In this document: in pieces, positions 56,081 through 64,000 of the stretch
How positions within the stretch are numbered: position 1 is the first letter of the stretch
Layout of the letters: each line of letters begins with the position of its first letter
Assembly (NCBI RefSeq): GCF_947502395.1
Contig: NZ_CANMZM010000002.1
Location: forward strand, 682,001 to 746,000
Direction of reading: 5' to 3'
Source of the DNA: an uncultured Erythrobacter sp.
GTDB lineage: Bacteria; Pseudomonadota; Alphaproteobacteria; Sphingomonadales; Sphingomonadaceae
Length of the DNA stretch: 64,000 bases
The notes under the pieces: generated by a model
Told to the model about the DNA's origin: nothing
Seen by the model: the letters and a program-made list of their open reading frames with translations, nothing else
The model's database searches: none
Translations under genes and position numbers: made by a program

Positions 56081-56117
56081 AAGGGCGGCTCGTTTTTTCG
56101 CGAAGCCGCCCTTTTTT
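56081..56117 (+). terminator. trcR terminator
   Basis: AAGGGCGGCT (56081-56090) pairs with AGCCGCCCTT (56104-56113), followed by TTTTTT. It is 22 bases after the trcR stop. Confidence 0.88.
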
Positions 56118-56183
56118 GTCTGATTGGCCAGCAAGTCGCCAATATGCCTTGCGCTACGCTGAGGTATCGCGCATGCAATTGAC

Positions 56184-57845
56184 ATGGTTGTAAATAGTGC
56201 CGGCTATCATCACCCCACCGCGTGGGACACTGCGTTTGAACCCCTGACACTGCCCGCCATGCTCGAGCGCACTGTCACGCACGACCCGGACGCGCCGTTT
56301 CTGCACTTTATGGGCCGCACCTTTTCCTATGGCGCGATCCATGCAGAAGCGCTGAAATTTGCCGCTGGTTTGATCGAAATGGGTGTCAAGCCGGGGGATC
56401 GGGTGGGCCTGTTTCTCCCCAATGTCCCGATCTATGCCTCTGCCTATTACGGCGCGATGATGGCGGGCGCGATCGTGGTCAATTTCTCGCCGCTGTATTC
56501 GGTTGAGGAGCTGAGTTGGCAGGTGGCCGACAGTGGCTCCCGCATCTTGGTGACGGTCGATGTGCCTGAGCTTTACGGCACTGCAGCCAGGGTGCTTCAG
56601 TCGTCCGAGCTTGAGACATTGGTTGTCGGTTCCCTTGGCTCGATGTTGCCGCTTGCAAAGAGTATTGCCTTCAATCTGTTCAAGCGAAGCCAGATTGCGA
56701 AGGTGAGCTGGAGCAATGAGGTGCGCCGCTGGAGCGATGTACTCAGCGATAAGCCCGTAGAGCTGCCCGTTGTCACTCCGGAAGATCTGGCGCTTCTGCA
56801 ATACACCGGCGGCACCACCGGAAGGCCTAAGGGCGCTATGCTGGGGCACAGCCAGCTTTCCCAAAACGCCCAGCAAGTCGCAGCGATCAACCCCTTTGGT
56901 GATCCGCGCGGCGAGGTCTTTATGGGGGCGCTACCGTTTTTCCATGTCTTCGCGAACACATCGCTGTTGAACCATGCCATGGTGACAGGCGCGTCGATTG
57001 CGATGCTGCCGCGCTTTGATGCGAAACAGGTGCTTGAGACGATTGAGAAATATGGCGCAACGGGCTTTCCTGGGGTGCCCACCATGTTTCAGGCGCTGCT
57101 CGATCATCCCGATTTAACAAAGACCAATCTGTCATCCCTAAAGGTCTGCATCTCGGGCGGCGCGCCCATGCCCGCGCCAGTGCATACCCGTTTTGAAGAA
57201 GTGACCGGCGTGCGCGTGTGTGAGGGTTATGGTCTCACCGAAAGCTCGGGGGTTGTCTCAGCGAATCCCTACGCCGGGACCCGCAAGAAAGGCACCATCG
57301 GCCAGCTGATCGCTGGCACTGAGGTGATCTTCCTCGACAAAGAAGACCCCAGCAAGCTCGCCCCTGAGGGGGAGCCCGGAGAGCTGGCTGTCCATGGCCC
57401 GCAGATCATGCGCGGATATTGGGAGCGGCCAGAGACCGATGCCGATGTCTTTGTCGAGCGAGACGGCAAGCGCTACCTTCGCACAGGCGATGTGGCGGTT
57501 ATGGATGAAGACGGATTCCTTGCAATTGTCGACCGGATTAAGGACATGATCGCAGTCGCGGGCTTCAAGGTCTTTCCTAGCGTTGTCGAAGATGCAGTGC
57601 TCAAGCACGAAGCGGTTAAAGAGGTGCTCGTGATCGGCGTGCCTGATGAGTATCGCGGCGAAGCTCCGCGCGCCTATGTGGTTTTGGAAGAGGGTTCCGA
57701 CGCGAACGGCGACGCTATCAAAGACTGGCTGAATAAGCGCATCGGCAAGCACGAGCGGGTAGACCAGGTGGTGGTTCGTGAGGACCTACCCAAGACCATT
57801 ATCGGCAAACTCGACCGCAAAGCCTTGCGCGCAGAAGTTCTATAA
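56184..57845 (+). CDS. Long-chain acyl-CoA synthetase-like AMP-binding enzyme
   Basis: The 553-residue adenylate-forming protein has the P-loop YTGGTTGRPKGAML, the A5-type motif GYGLTESSG, and LRTGDVAVMDEDGFLAIVDR, then KVFPSVVEDAVLKHEAVKE and the catalytic lysine region PKTIIGKLDRKALR. It activates a carboxylic acid to its CoA thioester; chain length is not certain. It stands as its own unit after the trcR terminator. Confidence 0.9.
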   Translation: MVVNSAGYHHPTAWDTAFEPLTLPAMLERTVTHDPDAPFLHFMGRTFSYGAIHAEALKFAAGLIEMGVKPGDRVGLFLPNVPIYASAYYGAMMAGAIVVNFSPLYSVEELSWQVADSGSRILVTVDVPELYGTAARVLQSSELETLVVGSLGSMLPLAKSIAFNLFKRSQIAKVSWSNEVRRWSDVLSDKPVELPVVTPEDLALLQYTGGTTGRPKGAMLGHSQLSQNAQQVAAINPFGDPRGEVFMGALPFFHVFANTSLLNHAMVTGASIAMLPRFDAKQVLETIEKYGATGFPGVPTMFQALLDHPDLTKTNLSSLKVCISGGAPMPAPVHTRFEEVTGVRVCEGYGLTESSGVVSANPYAGTRKKGTIGQLIAGTEVIFLDKEDPSKLAPEGEPGELAVHGPQIMRGYWERPETDADVFVERDGKRYLRTGDVAVMDEDGFLAIVDRIKDMIAVAGFKVFPSVVEDAVLKHEAVKEVLVIGVPDEYRGEAPRAYVVLEEGSDANGDAIKDWLNKRIGKHERVDQVVVREDLPKTIIGKLDRKALRAEVL

Positions 57846-57854
57846 GGCCCCGAA

Positions 57855-57891
57855 ACAAAAAACGCCGCCACCCGAGCGGGGGTGCGGCGTT
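57855..57891 (-). terminator. Bactofilin-gene terminator
   Basis: On the minus strand AACGCCGC and GCGGCGTT (57884-57891 with 57861-57868) form an outer stem with an inner CCCG/CGGG, followed by six T residues. It stops transcription coming from the M23-bactofilin pair. Confidence 0.82.
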
Positions 57892-57914
57892 CAGTGTACC
57901 CAAAATGGGAGGCG

Positions 57915-58421
57915 TCAACTCGCGAGGAGTGACTCCTGATCGGCCTTGGTCGGCTCGACCCGCTTAACGGGCTTCGCGTCAGCGACAGGCTTCGCAGCTG
58001 CGGCGCGGCTCGCGTTCGGAGCGAAGCGCCCGTCAACTTGCGCGCCTTGTTCGATGGTGAGCGCATCATAATGCACGTCGCCATTGATTCTGGCAGATTT
58101 AAGGATCACCAGCTCTTTCGCCGTAATCGAACCTGACACTTTGCCCGACATGCGCGCAGTGTCTGCAACGACTGCCCCGCTGATCGAACTGGATTCGCCT
58201 TGAACGACGCTGGCGCATTGGATGTCACCTTCGATTGTTCCGTCGACGTGCAGGTCTGCGGAAGCGGTGACATCACCCTTGATCGTTACGTCTGATCCGA
58301 TCACTGAGAAGGTGGAATTGGAACTAGCCATGCTTCGTCCTTTAGACTTTCCGTTAGCGCTGGGGGCTGGCGTTGGCGGAGCGACTGGGCTCGGTTGTTC
58401 CGCGGGCTTCTTTGAGAACAT
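57915..58421 (-). CDS. Bactofilin
   Basis: The 168-residue protein carries a bactofilin beta-helix (about 50-140): VIGSDVTIKGDVTASADLHV, DGTIEGDIQCASVVQG and MSGKVSGSITAKELVILKS. Bactofilins are membrane-bound polymers that place peptidoglycan enzymes. The start at 58421 gives MFSKKPAEQPS, the N-terminal membrane-targeting motif usual in the family, and overlaps the M23 gene by 68 bases in another frame. An ATG at 58331 with AAGGA upstream would give a 138-residue form without that motif. Both may be used. Confidence 0.88.
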   Translation of the reverse strand: MFSKKPAEQPSPVAPPTPAPSANGKSKGRSMASSNSTFSVIGSDVTIKGDVTASADLHVDGTIEGDIQCASVVQGESSSISGAVVADTARMSGKVSGSITAKELVILKSARINGDVHYDALTIEQGAQVDGRFAPNASRAAAAKPVADAKPVKRVEPTKADQESLLAS

Positions 58422-59541
58422 CGGGGGCACTCTCCAGGAAAGGACGCGGATTGACCGCGCGGCCATTGATACGAACTTCGAAATGCAAGTGGGGTCCTGT
58501 AGACCGGCCAGAGCTGCCTAGGCCACCTAATGTGGAACCGGCATCGATAGTTTGACCGGTTTTTACGCCAATACGCGCCAAATGCGCGTAACGTGTCATG
58601 ATACCGTTGGCATGGGTGATCTCAACGGTGCGACCGTAGCCGCCTCGCCAACCTGCAAAGGTCACCTGCCCATCGGCCGCCGCGAACACCGGTGAGCCAT
58701 AGGCCCCCTTAAAGTCGATACCCGGATGCATTGACGGACGGCGACTAAAGGGATCGCTGCGATAACCAAAGGGCGAGGTAACGCGCTGGTCACCAGTAGG
58801 AATCAGGCGCGGCACGCCCTCAAGTGCAAGCTCGAGTGCTGACATCCGCTCGAGGCTCATCCCCAAACGCTCAAAACGTGGGTCGAGCGAGCCATCGGCC
58901 GATGTGGCGAGCAATTGCAGCGGTCCACCCATCGCCTGACGCGCTTCAGCGCGGGCCGCGCGTTCCATGGCACGCGGATCAAGGTTCAGCTTGCGCAAAG
59001 CCGCTTCTGCCCGGCGTGCACGCCAGTCAGCAAAACGCGTCATGTTCTCCACATAGGCGAGCTGGCGCGCTTCGATTTCGGCGAGACCTCTTGCCTGGGG
59101 GAAGAAGGACCCGACCTGCTCGACTGTCTTGGACGTCTCATCAGAACTGTCGGTCACATTGGTGTCGACCGTTTTGATATCGTCGGGCAGCATTTCCGAC
59201 ATGGCTTCGAGAGCTTCCTGGCGCGCTTCGAGGTCGGTCACGACAGATTCAATATTGCCGCTGTAGGCATCAAGCCGCTGCTGCGCCTTGGCTACTTGCG
59301 CTTTTTCCGTTTGGAAAGAGGCGAGCGTGGCTTCGGCGGAATATTTGTTCCATGCCATTACGCTCATCGAACCAGCCCACCCCAAGGCCAAGATGATAGC
59401 CGCGGTCGCCGCGCCTTTTTGCAGGCGCGATGAGATTTTTATGAAGCGAACCTGCCCCTGGGAACGCATAAAAAACTCGCGGTCAGGAAACCATTCCTTG
59501 AGCCTTTCAGCGAAGCTGCGCTTGGTGTTTTTATCTGACAA
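58354..59541 (-). CDS. Membrane-anchored M23 peptidase (bactofilin partner)
   Basis: The 395-residue protein has a short cytoplasmic N-terminus (REFFMRSQGQVRFIK), a transmembrane helix (44-64), a periplasmic coiled coil (70-140) and a C-terminal M23 domain with MHPGIDFKGAYGSPVF and STGPHLHFEVR. All zinc ligands are present. The gene overlaps bactofilin, a pairing seen in Helicobacter and Hyphomonas, where bactofilin controls the peptidase. The start is TTG at 59541; ATG 59466 would give a shorter cytoplasmic part. Confidence 0.88.
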   Translation of the reverse strand: MSDKNTKRSFAERLKEWFPDREFFMRSQGQVRFIKISSRLQKGAATAAIILALGWAGSMSVMAWNKYSAEATLASFQTEKAQVAKAQQRLDAYSGNIESVVTDLEARQEALEAMSEMLPDDIKTVDTNVTDSSDETSKTVEQVGSFFPQARGLAEIEARQLAYVENMTRFADWRARRAEAALRKLNLDPRAMERAARAEARQAMGGPLQLLATSADGSLDPRFERLGMSLERMSALELALEGVPRLIPTGDQRVTSPFGYRSDPFSRRPSMHPGIDFKGAYGSPVFAAADGQVTFAGWRGGYGRTVEITHANGIMTRYAHLARIGVKTGQTIDAGSTLGGLGSSGRSTGPHLHFEVRINGRAVNPRPFLESAPDVLKEARGTTEPSRSANASPQR

Positions 59542-59913
59542 AATGCGTTTACCCGAACATTTTTATGTTGTGTTTGAGCGGTACGCTAGCGCGACAAATG
59601 TAAAGAATCGAATCCGGAAACCTGCCGAAAGGTTGAATCGAAGCCTTATCGCGGTGAATCGTTCATCCAAGAGAAATCCCCTACAAACGAAATCATATCA
59701 TGCTCATTGGCAATACGGGGAAGCTCCTCAGGATTTTCCCGTGGAATCACAGTTTCGCCCTGTGCGAGAGCCCTTTTGAGACTCCGATTCGATACCGATT
59801 CGCTTATTGAGGCCTCCCCGATTCGCCCCTAAATGCCTATCCGAATTGGGCCAGTAACGCGGCGTTCTCCATGCTGCCTGACACAGCTGCAACCGGCTGC
59901 TATCGCGGCACAC
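59542..59913. other. M23-proA divergent intergenic region
   Basis: This 372-base gap between divergent genes has no credible ORF or RNA gene. It holds several AT-rich runs near 59557-59570 and 59640-59705. I could not place a convincing -35/-10 pair for either gene. Confidence 0.4.
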
Positions 59914-61194
59914 ATGAATAAGATGACTCCCATGCCTCAGACTGAAACTCCCGAGCAGTTGATTGCCGAACTCGCAGGGTCAGGGCGCGCGGCACAAACA
60001 ATGCTGGCGCAGATGACCAGTGATGCGCGTGCTAAGGCACTGAAATGTGCAGCAAAACATATGCGCGCAGATGCACCAGCCATCCTCACCGCCAATGCGA
60101 AAGACATCGAAGCGGGCCGCGCAAATGGTCTGTCCAAGGCGATGCTCGACCGGCTGATACTCGATCAGGCGCGGCTTGAAGGCGTGGCGGCTGCCGTGGA
60201 GGCGGTCGCAGATCTGCCTGACCCGGTGGGCGAGATAATCGATGAAAGCACGCGCCCCAATGGCCTTAAAATGTCGCGGGTGCGTGTGCCCATCGGGACG
60301 ATCGGCATCATTTATGAAAGCCGGCCCAACGTGACCGCCGATGCCGCTGCTCTCTGCGTTCGAGCGGGCAATGCAGCCTTACTCCGCGGCGGAAGCGAAG
60401 CGGTTCATTCCAACCGCGCCATTCTCAAAGCCTTCTCTGCCGGTCTTGCCGAAGGCGGTGTTCCGGCAGAAGCGGTGCAGCTTGTGCCCACTCAGGACAG
60501 AGCCGCAGTAGGTGCTATGCTGACGGCGAGCGGGTTGATCGATATGATTGTACCGCGTGGGGGCAAGAGCCTTGTCGCGAGGGTCCAAGCCGATGCGCGG
60601 GTACCCGTTCTGGCGCACCTCGATGGGGTCAATCACACCTACGTCCACGCCGCTGCTGATTCGGCGATGGCCTGCGAAATTGCGGTCAATGCCAAGATGC
60701 GGCGCACTGGCATTTGCGGAGCTATGGAGACGCTCCTGATCGACACCAGATTCGTCGATACTAAGGCGCTTCTGGACGCGCTCCTTCAAGCGGGAGTCGA
60801 GCTTCGCGGCGATGGCCGCATTCAGGCGCTCGAGCCCCGCGCAACGATAGCTAGCCAAGAGGACTGGGATACCGAGTATCTAGATAGCATCCTTTCTGTC
60901 GCGATGGTCGATGGGCTCGATAAAGCACTTGCGCACATCGCCGCACATTCCTCCAATCACACCGATGCGATCATCACTGATGATGGAGTCGCTGCTGAAA
61001 AATTCCTGAACGCGGTCGACAGCGCGATCGTCATGCACAATGCCTCATCGCAATTTGCCGATGGCGGCGAGTTTGGGCTGGGCGCAGAGATTGGCATTGC
61101 CACCGGCAGGCTCCACGCAAGGGGGCCGGTCGCGCTGGAAGGGCTCACCACATACAAATGGCTGGTGCGCGGAACCGGGCAGGCGCGTCCATAA
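59914..61194 (+). CDS. proA: Glutamate-5-semialdehyde dehydrogenase
   Basis: The 426-residue protein begins in the family manner (LIAELAGSGRAAQTMLA) and has VRVPIGTIGIIYESRPNVT, the catalytic cysteine in MRRTGICGAMETLLID, and the C-terminal LGAEIGIATGRLHARGP. It makes glutamate semialdehyde in proline synthesis. ATGs at 59914, 59923 and 59932 are all possible starts. nadD begins two bases after the stop. Confidence 0.93.
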   Translation: MNKMTPMPQTETPEQLIAELAGSGRAAQTMLAQMTSDARAKALKCAAKHMRADAPAILTANAKDIEAGRANGLSKAMLDRLILDQARLEGVAAAVEAVADLPDPVGEIIDESTRPNGLKMSRVRVPIGTIGIIYESRPNVTADAAALCVRAGNAALLRGGSEAVHSNRAILKAFSAGLAEGGVPAEAVQLVPTQDRAAVGAMLTASGLIDMIVPRGGKSLVARVQADARVPVLAHLDGVNHTYVHAAADSAMACEIAVNAKMRRTGICGAMETLLIDTRFVDTKALLDALLQAGVELRGDGRIQALEPRATIASQEDWDTEYLDSILSVAMVDGLDKALAHIAAHSSNHTDAIITDDGVAAEKFLNAVDSAIVMHNASSQFADGGEFGLGAEIGIATGRLHARGPVALEGLTTYKWLVRGTGQARP

Positions 61195-61195
61195 A

Positions 61196-61852
61196 ATGCT
61201 GACTGGATTGTTAGGCGGGAGCTTCAACCCTGCCCATGGTGGGCATCGGCGCATCACGCGTTTCACCATCGACGCGCTGGGTCTGGACGAGGTGTGGTGG
61301 CTGGTTTCGCCCGGTAATCCGCTCAAACCCAAGGCCGGAATGGCACCATTGGCGGCGCGGCTTCGTTCTGCTGAGGAGCAAGCCAGGCGCGCACCCATCA
61401 CTCCCACCACAATAGAGCGAGACCTCGGCACACGCTACACTGTGGATACTCTGCGAGCGCTTCAGCGTCGCTATAAATCGCGGCAATTTGTGTGGCTGAT
61501 GGGATCAGACAACCTGGCGCAATTCCACCGGTGGAAAGACTGGCGGACCATCGCACGCACCATGCCGATTGCAGTCATTGCACGTCCGGGTTATAACCAA
61601 TCCGCTATGACGAGCCCCGCCATGGCCTGGCTCAGGCGCTATTCGGTGTCTGTGCCGGTCTTCCGCAAAATGGGGCGAGAACGCTTGGGGAGAGCGCCGG
61701 CACTGGTGTTGTTGCGTTTTGATCCGGACCACAGATCGGCCACGGCTATTCGCCGCGGTAATGCCGATTGGGCTGAGAGATACAACAAGACAAATACGAG
61801 CGCGCTTCGCGACAGGCTGACCTTCCGGCAAATCATAGGATCTGATGAATGA
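61196..61852 (+). CDS. nadD: Nicotinate-nucleotide adenylyltransferase
   Basis: The 218-residue protein starts LTGLLGGSFNPAHGGHRRI, the nucleotidyltransferase (T/H)xGH motif, and has WLMGSDNLAQFHRWKDW and the ISSTxIR-like HRSATAIRRG. It makes deamido-NAD+. It is coupled to proA and followed by rsfS after 108 bases. Confidence 0.93.
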   Translation: MLTGLLGGSFNPAHGGHRRITRFTIDALGLDEVWWLVSPGNPLKPKAGMAPLAARLRSAEEQARRAPITPTTIERDLGTRYTVDTLRALQRRYKSRQFVWLMGSDNLAQFHRWKDWRTIARTMPIAVIARPGYNQSAMTSPAMAWLRRYSVSVPVFRKMGRERLGRAPALVLLRFDPDHRSATAIRRGNADWAERYNKTNTSALRDRLTFRQIIGSDE

Positions 61853-61960
61853 GGCCGCTTTTCGGCACCTCGCATCTTTCTTCATTTGGCTTTGGCCCAC
61901 TTGCACTTCGTTTGGCCCAACCCCACGTTTCACCCTCAATCAGGAGACAAACCGTAGCCT

Positions 61961-62389
61961 ATGACACAGGCAGATACCGCCCCTTTGACAGGAGCAAATT
62001 CGCCCGACTTGAAAATGGTGCCCACTATGGCTGACAACGACGGCGTTGATGCGCTTTATGCGCTCGTGATGCAGCAATTGGATGACGATCAAGCGCAAGA
62101 GATCGTCTCAATCCCGCTTGAGGGCAAAAGCTCGGTCGCCGATCATATGGTCGTCGCCAGTGGCCGCTCGACTCGGCAAGTGGCAGCGATGGCGCAAAAA
62201 CTTGCCGAAAAGATCAAGCAGGCAGGCTTTGGCCCGGCGCGCGTCGAAGGTCTGCCTCAGGCCGATTGGGTGCTGATCGATGCAGGCGATATTGTGGTGC
62301 ACTTGTTCCGGCCCGAAGTGCGCAGCTTCTACAATCTTGAACGCATGTGGTCGTTCGAGGGCGGTGAATTGAAGCAGGGGCGCAGTTAG
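61961..62389 (+). CDS. rsfS: Ribosome silencing factor RsfS
   Basis: The 142-residue protein has a 30-residue N-terminal lead and the RsfS (Iojap) core: LEGKSSVADHMVVASGRSTRQV, PQADWVLIDAGDIVVHLF and RSFYNLERMW. RsfS binds uL14 and blocks subunit joining under starvation. ATG 61961 has AGGAGA upstream at long spacing; ATG 62027 is an alternative closer to the core. nadD-rsfS-rlmH order is standard. Confidence 0.92.
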   Translation: MTQADTAPLTGANSPDLKMVPTMADNDGVDALYALVMQQLDDDQAQEIVSIPLEGKSSVADHMVVASGRSTRQVAAMAQKLAEKIKQAGFGPARVEGLPQADWVLIDAGDIVVHLFRPEVRSFYNLERMWSFEGGELKQGRS

Positions 62390-62392
62390 AGT

Positions 62393-62650
62393 TTTTGTTC
62401 TGCGAAGACGCATCCGCGCCTTCGTCCTCGGTGCAGTTCCCTCTTTTCGCTCCGCTCAATGCGGGGCACCTGCGGGCGCCCGGTCGGGCTTGCGGCCTCA
62501 CCGAGGCCGTGGTCGCCGAGAACTCGGCGAGGATGCGCTGGTTCGACGCTCTAAGCGTTGCAAGGGCGACTGCCCGCCCGCAGCGGGTCCTAAGCAAAGC
62601 GCAGGACGTCTAGCGAGGACGCGCCCGCGGATACGGGTGCGAAAACCAAA
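62393..62650. repeat. Hairpin-rich GC block of unknown nature between rsfS and rlmH
   Basis: The rsfS-rlmH gap of 294 bases is GC-rich and packed with inverted repeats: GGGCGCCC (62474-62481); CGGCCTC/GAGGCCG with a 3-base loop (62493-62509); TCGCCGAG/CTCGGCGA with a 2-base loop (62513-62530). Elsewhere rsfS and rlmH are nearly adjacent. Open frames exist on both strands but show no domain and no ribosome-binding site. It looks like a dispersed repeat element or a structured RNA; neither is proven. Confidence 0.5.
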
Positions 62651-62683
62651 AAACCGCTCTCTCTAAGCGAAAGGGTATTTTCT

Positions 62684-63106
62684 TTGCTCCTACACATCAT
62701 CGCTCGAGGGAAAATTGCTCGGTCGCCTGAGGCGGAGCTGGTTGCGCGTTATGAAAAGCGGTTGACTTGGCCGGTGAAGCTTACCGAATTGCCCGAAACC
62801 GGGGGAAAAGTGCCGCTTCCGCAAAGCCCGCACAAAACCGTTCTCTTGGATGAGCGCGGCAAGGCGCTTGCTTCTGAGAAGCTCGCCTCCACTCTTGAGA
62901 ATTGGCGGGATACGGGCACGCGCGAAGTCCGGTTTGTGCTGGGTGCCGCCGATGGCCATTCGCAGACTGAGCGTGCTGGGGCAGATCTTCTCTACGCCTT
63001 TGGGCCAGCAACGTGGCCACATCTTATGGCGCGCGCGATGCTGATGGAGCAGCTTTATCGCGCCACGAGTATCCTTGCAGGTCATCCCTATCATCGGGCA
63101 GGGTAG
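62684..63106 (+). CDS. rlmH: 23S rRNA (pseudouridine(1915)-N(3))-methyltransferase RlmH
   Basis: The 140-residue SPOUT methyltransferase has VLLDERGKALASEKLA, VRFVLGAADGHS (SAM knot) and MLMEQLYRATSILAGHPYHR at the C-terminus. It methylates pseudouridine 1915 in 23S rRNA. The start codon is TTG at 62684, with AAGG nine bases upstream and no earlier in-frame ATG that fits. Confidence 0.92.
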   Translation: MLLHIIARGKIARSPEAELVARYEKRLTWPVKLTELPETGGKVPLPQSPHKTVLLDERGKALASEKLASTLENWRDTGTREVRFVLGAADGHSQTERAGADLLYAFGPATWPHLMARAMLMEQLYRATSILAGHPYHRAG

Positions 63107-63111
63107 GATCC

Positions 63112-64000
63112 ATGCGCACAACACACATCCTTGTGGGCCTGACCGGAGCCGCTGCCACCGCACTGCTGTTTGCGGTGCCGCAAGGATGGGCGCAGCGCGA
63201 CGTGCTCCTACTCGAACCCGAGGAAGCACAGGCCGAACTGACAAGGGCCACTCGCGAAAGCCAGCGCGCAGAGGCGCGAGCAGATCGTTTTAGTGCCGAA
63301 GCGGAATCGGCAAGTGATGCGGCAGACAAAACTGCTCGTCAGGCTGCGGCTATCGCTGCGCAGATTCAGGCGGCTGAGGCCAATATCGTGGCCGCCCGAG
63401 CGCGGTATTCACTGCTCCAGAACGATCGCGAGGAGCTTTCAAAGCGCCTTTCGGACCGACAAGAGCCTCTGGTTCGTTTGACGGGCGCGCTGCAGACCAG
63501 TGCGCGGCGCCCACTGGCCTTGTCTGCACTCCAGCCTGGATCGCTAAAAGACCTGGTCTATGTGCGTGCCGTGCTCGATTCGGCCATCCCCGAGATCCGC
63601 AAGCGCACCGCAGCCTTGCGGGCAGAGCTTGACGAAGGTCGTCGGTTGGAGCGCCGAGCGGCGCGGGCTCTCGAATCCCTGAGTGCTTCGGAAGAGGATT
63701 TGCAAACGCGTCGCACCGCGCTTGCCGCCCTGGAGGCCCAGCAAAGGCTCGCTTCCACCGAGGCCCGCAGCAACGCCGTGCGAGAAAGCGAACGTGCGCT
63801 CGCTTTGGCAGAAGAGGCACGCGACCTTGATGGCTTGGTCGACACTCTTGGTGAAGCCGCAAAGTTGCGCGCGGAACTGGCCGCTCTTCCAGGACCGATC
63901 GCGCGGCCCAAAGACCTTTCTGCAAGGGTTGTCGAAGCCGGGCCCACACCAGCGACCACGCCGACCTCAGCCGCGCGCCCGCCGGGCTTTCAGCTTCCCG
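63112..64000 (+). CDS. EnvC-like murein hydrolase activator, N-terminal part (runs off window)
   Basis: The frame is open to the window end (296 codons). It has a signal peptide (ending near residue 27, PQGWAQ), then about 200 residues of coiled coil (RESQRAEARADRFSAEAESA and later AEEARDLDGLVDTLG), ending in a proline-rich linker. This is the N-terminal half of EnvC/AmiB-activator proteins; the M23-like domain would lie to the right. EnvC activates amidases at the septum. The start at 63112 lies 5 bases after the rlmH stop. Confidence 0.83.
   Translation, partial: MRTTHILVGLTGAAATALLFAVPQGWAQRDVLLLEPEEAQAELTRATRESQRAEARADRFSAEAESASDAADKTARQAAAIAAQIQAAEANIVAARARYSLLQNDREELSKRLSDRQEPLVRLTGALQTSARRPLALSALQPGSLKDLVYVRAVLDSAIPEIRKRTAALRAELDEGRRLERRAARALESLSASEEDLQTRRTALAALEAQQRLASTEARSNAVRESERALALAEEARDLDGLVDTLGEAAKLRAELAALPGPIARPKDLSARVVEAGPTPATTPTSAARPPGFQLP

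Noticed and set aside
59604..59617. tRNA T-loop-like AATCGAATCC
   Set aside because: There is no matching acceptor, D or anticodon stem upstream, and no CCA end.

Overview
The window reads as a chromosomal segment of an alphaproteobacterium of the order Sphingomonadales, most likely family Erythrobacteraceae (Erythrobacter, Qipengyuania or Altererythrobacter type). This rests on gene order and family content: coaE/dnaQ/aroE/maf/ppsR facing hemE/hemJ/rho/mnmE/mnmG/rsmG/parA/parB, a DUF6489 protein, DUF1491, a DUF2497 PopZ-like protein after tolC, a TrcR (DUF1013) regulator, an SUV3-like helicase, and moderately GC-rich codon use. I see no insertion sequence, prophage, CRISPR array, rRNA or tRNA. 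It is essentially a core-genome region with a few accessory loci.

Layout. 1-3.0 kb: 5' end of fumC, then a pcm-like gene, tolC and a PopZ-like gene. The pcm/tolC promoter carries a perfect 9-bp inverted repeat. 3.0-8.1 kb: small membrane, CBS, ErpA, exonuclease III, cell-wall hydrolase, DUF1491, thioesterase, PtsN and ribosome hibernation factor. 8.2-11.8 kb: leftward run dnaQ-coaE-aroE-maf-ppsR. 11.8-12.1 kb: intergenic AT-rich interval that matches the position of the Caulobacter replication origin (between hemE and the DUF299 gene). 12.1-22.1 kb: rightward hemE, hemJ, rho, a BLUF blue-light sensor, mnmE, mnmG, rsmG, parA and parB, with three parS sites inside the mnmG-rsmG segment. 22.3-27.7 kb: a surface locus made of a DUF4402 pilin-like protein, a PapD-type chaperone, a large usher-like barrel and a glycine-zipper protein. 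27.9-34.8 kb: methionine sulfoxide reductase, sugar dehydrogenase-like protein, ATPase, acyl-CoA dehydrogenase, TsaC/Sua5 and two lipoproteins. 34.9-39.4 kb: leftward genes for an SUV3-like helicase, S4 protein, FdxA and CarD. 39.6-44.5 kb: an M23 peptidase, then hemB, two GNATs, a gamma carbonic anhydrase-like protein and a VOC protein. 44.5-52.7 kb: DUF1993, an ATP-dependent DNA ligase and its partner exonuclease, an S9 peptidase and ClpA. 53-58 kb: quinone oxidoreductase, a composite GST, TrcR and an acyl-CoA ligase. 57.9-64 kb: bactofilin overlapping an M23 peptidase, proA, nadD, rsfS, rlmH and the start of envC.

How it fits together. Much of the window concerns the chromosome and cell pole: a candidate origin, ParABS, a PopZ-like pole organiser, TrcR, bactofilin with its M23 partner, and several other envelope hydrolases. 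hemE, hemJ and hemB supply tetrapyrrole steps. Genes on both sides of the candidate origin run away from it, as expected for forks leaving that point.

Most worth a second look: the candidate origin (11792-12123), the DUF4402/chaperone/usher locus, the GST gene with an unrecognised N-terminal part and an internal ribosome-binding site, the tolC operator, the hairpin-rich block between rsfS and rlmH, and the TTG-initiated BLUF gene beside rho. All calls come from reading the sequence; no database search was run.
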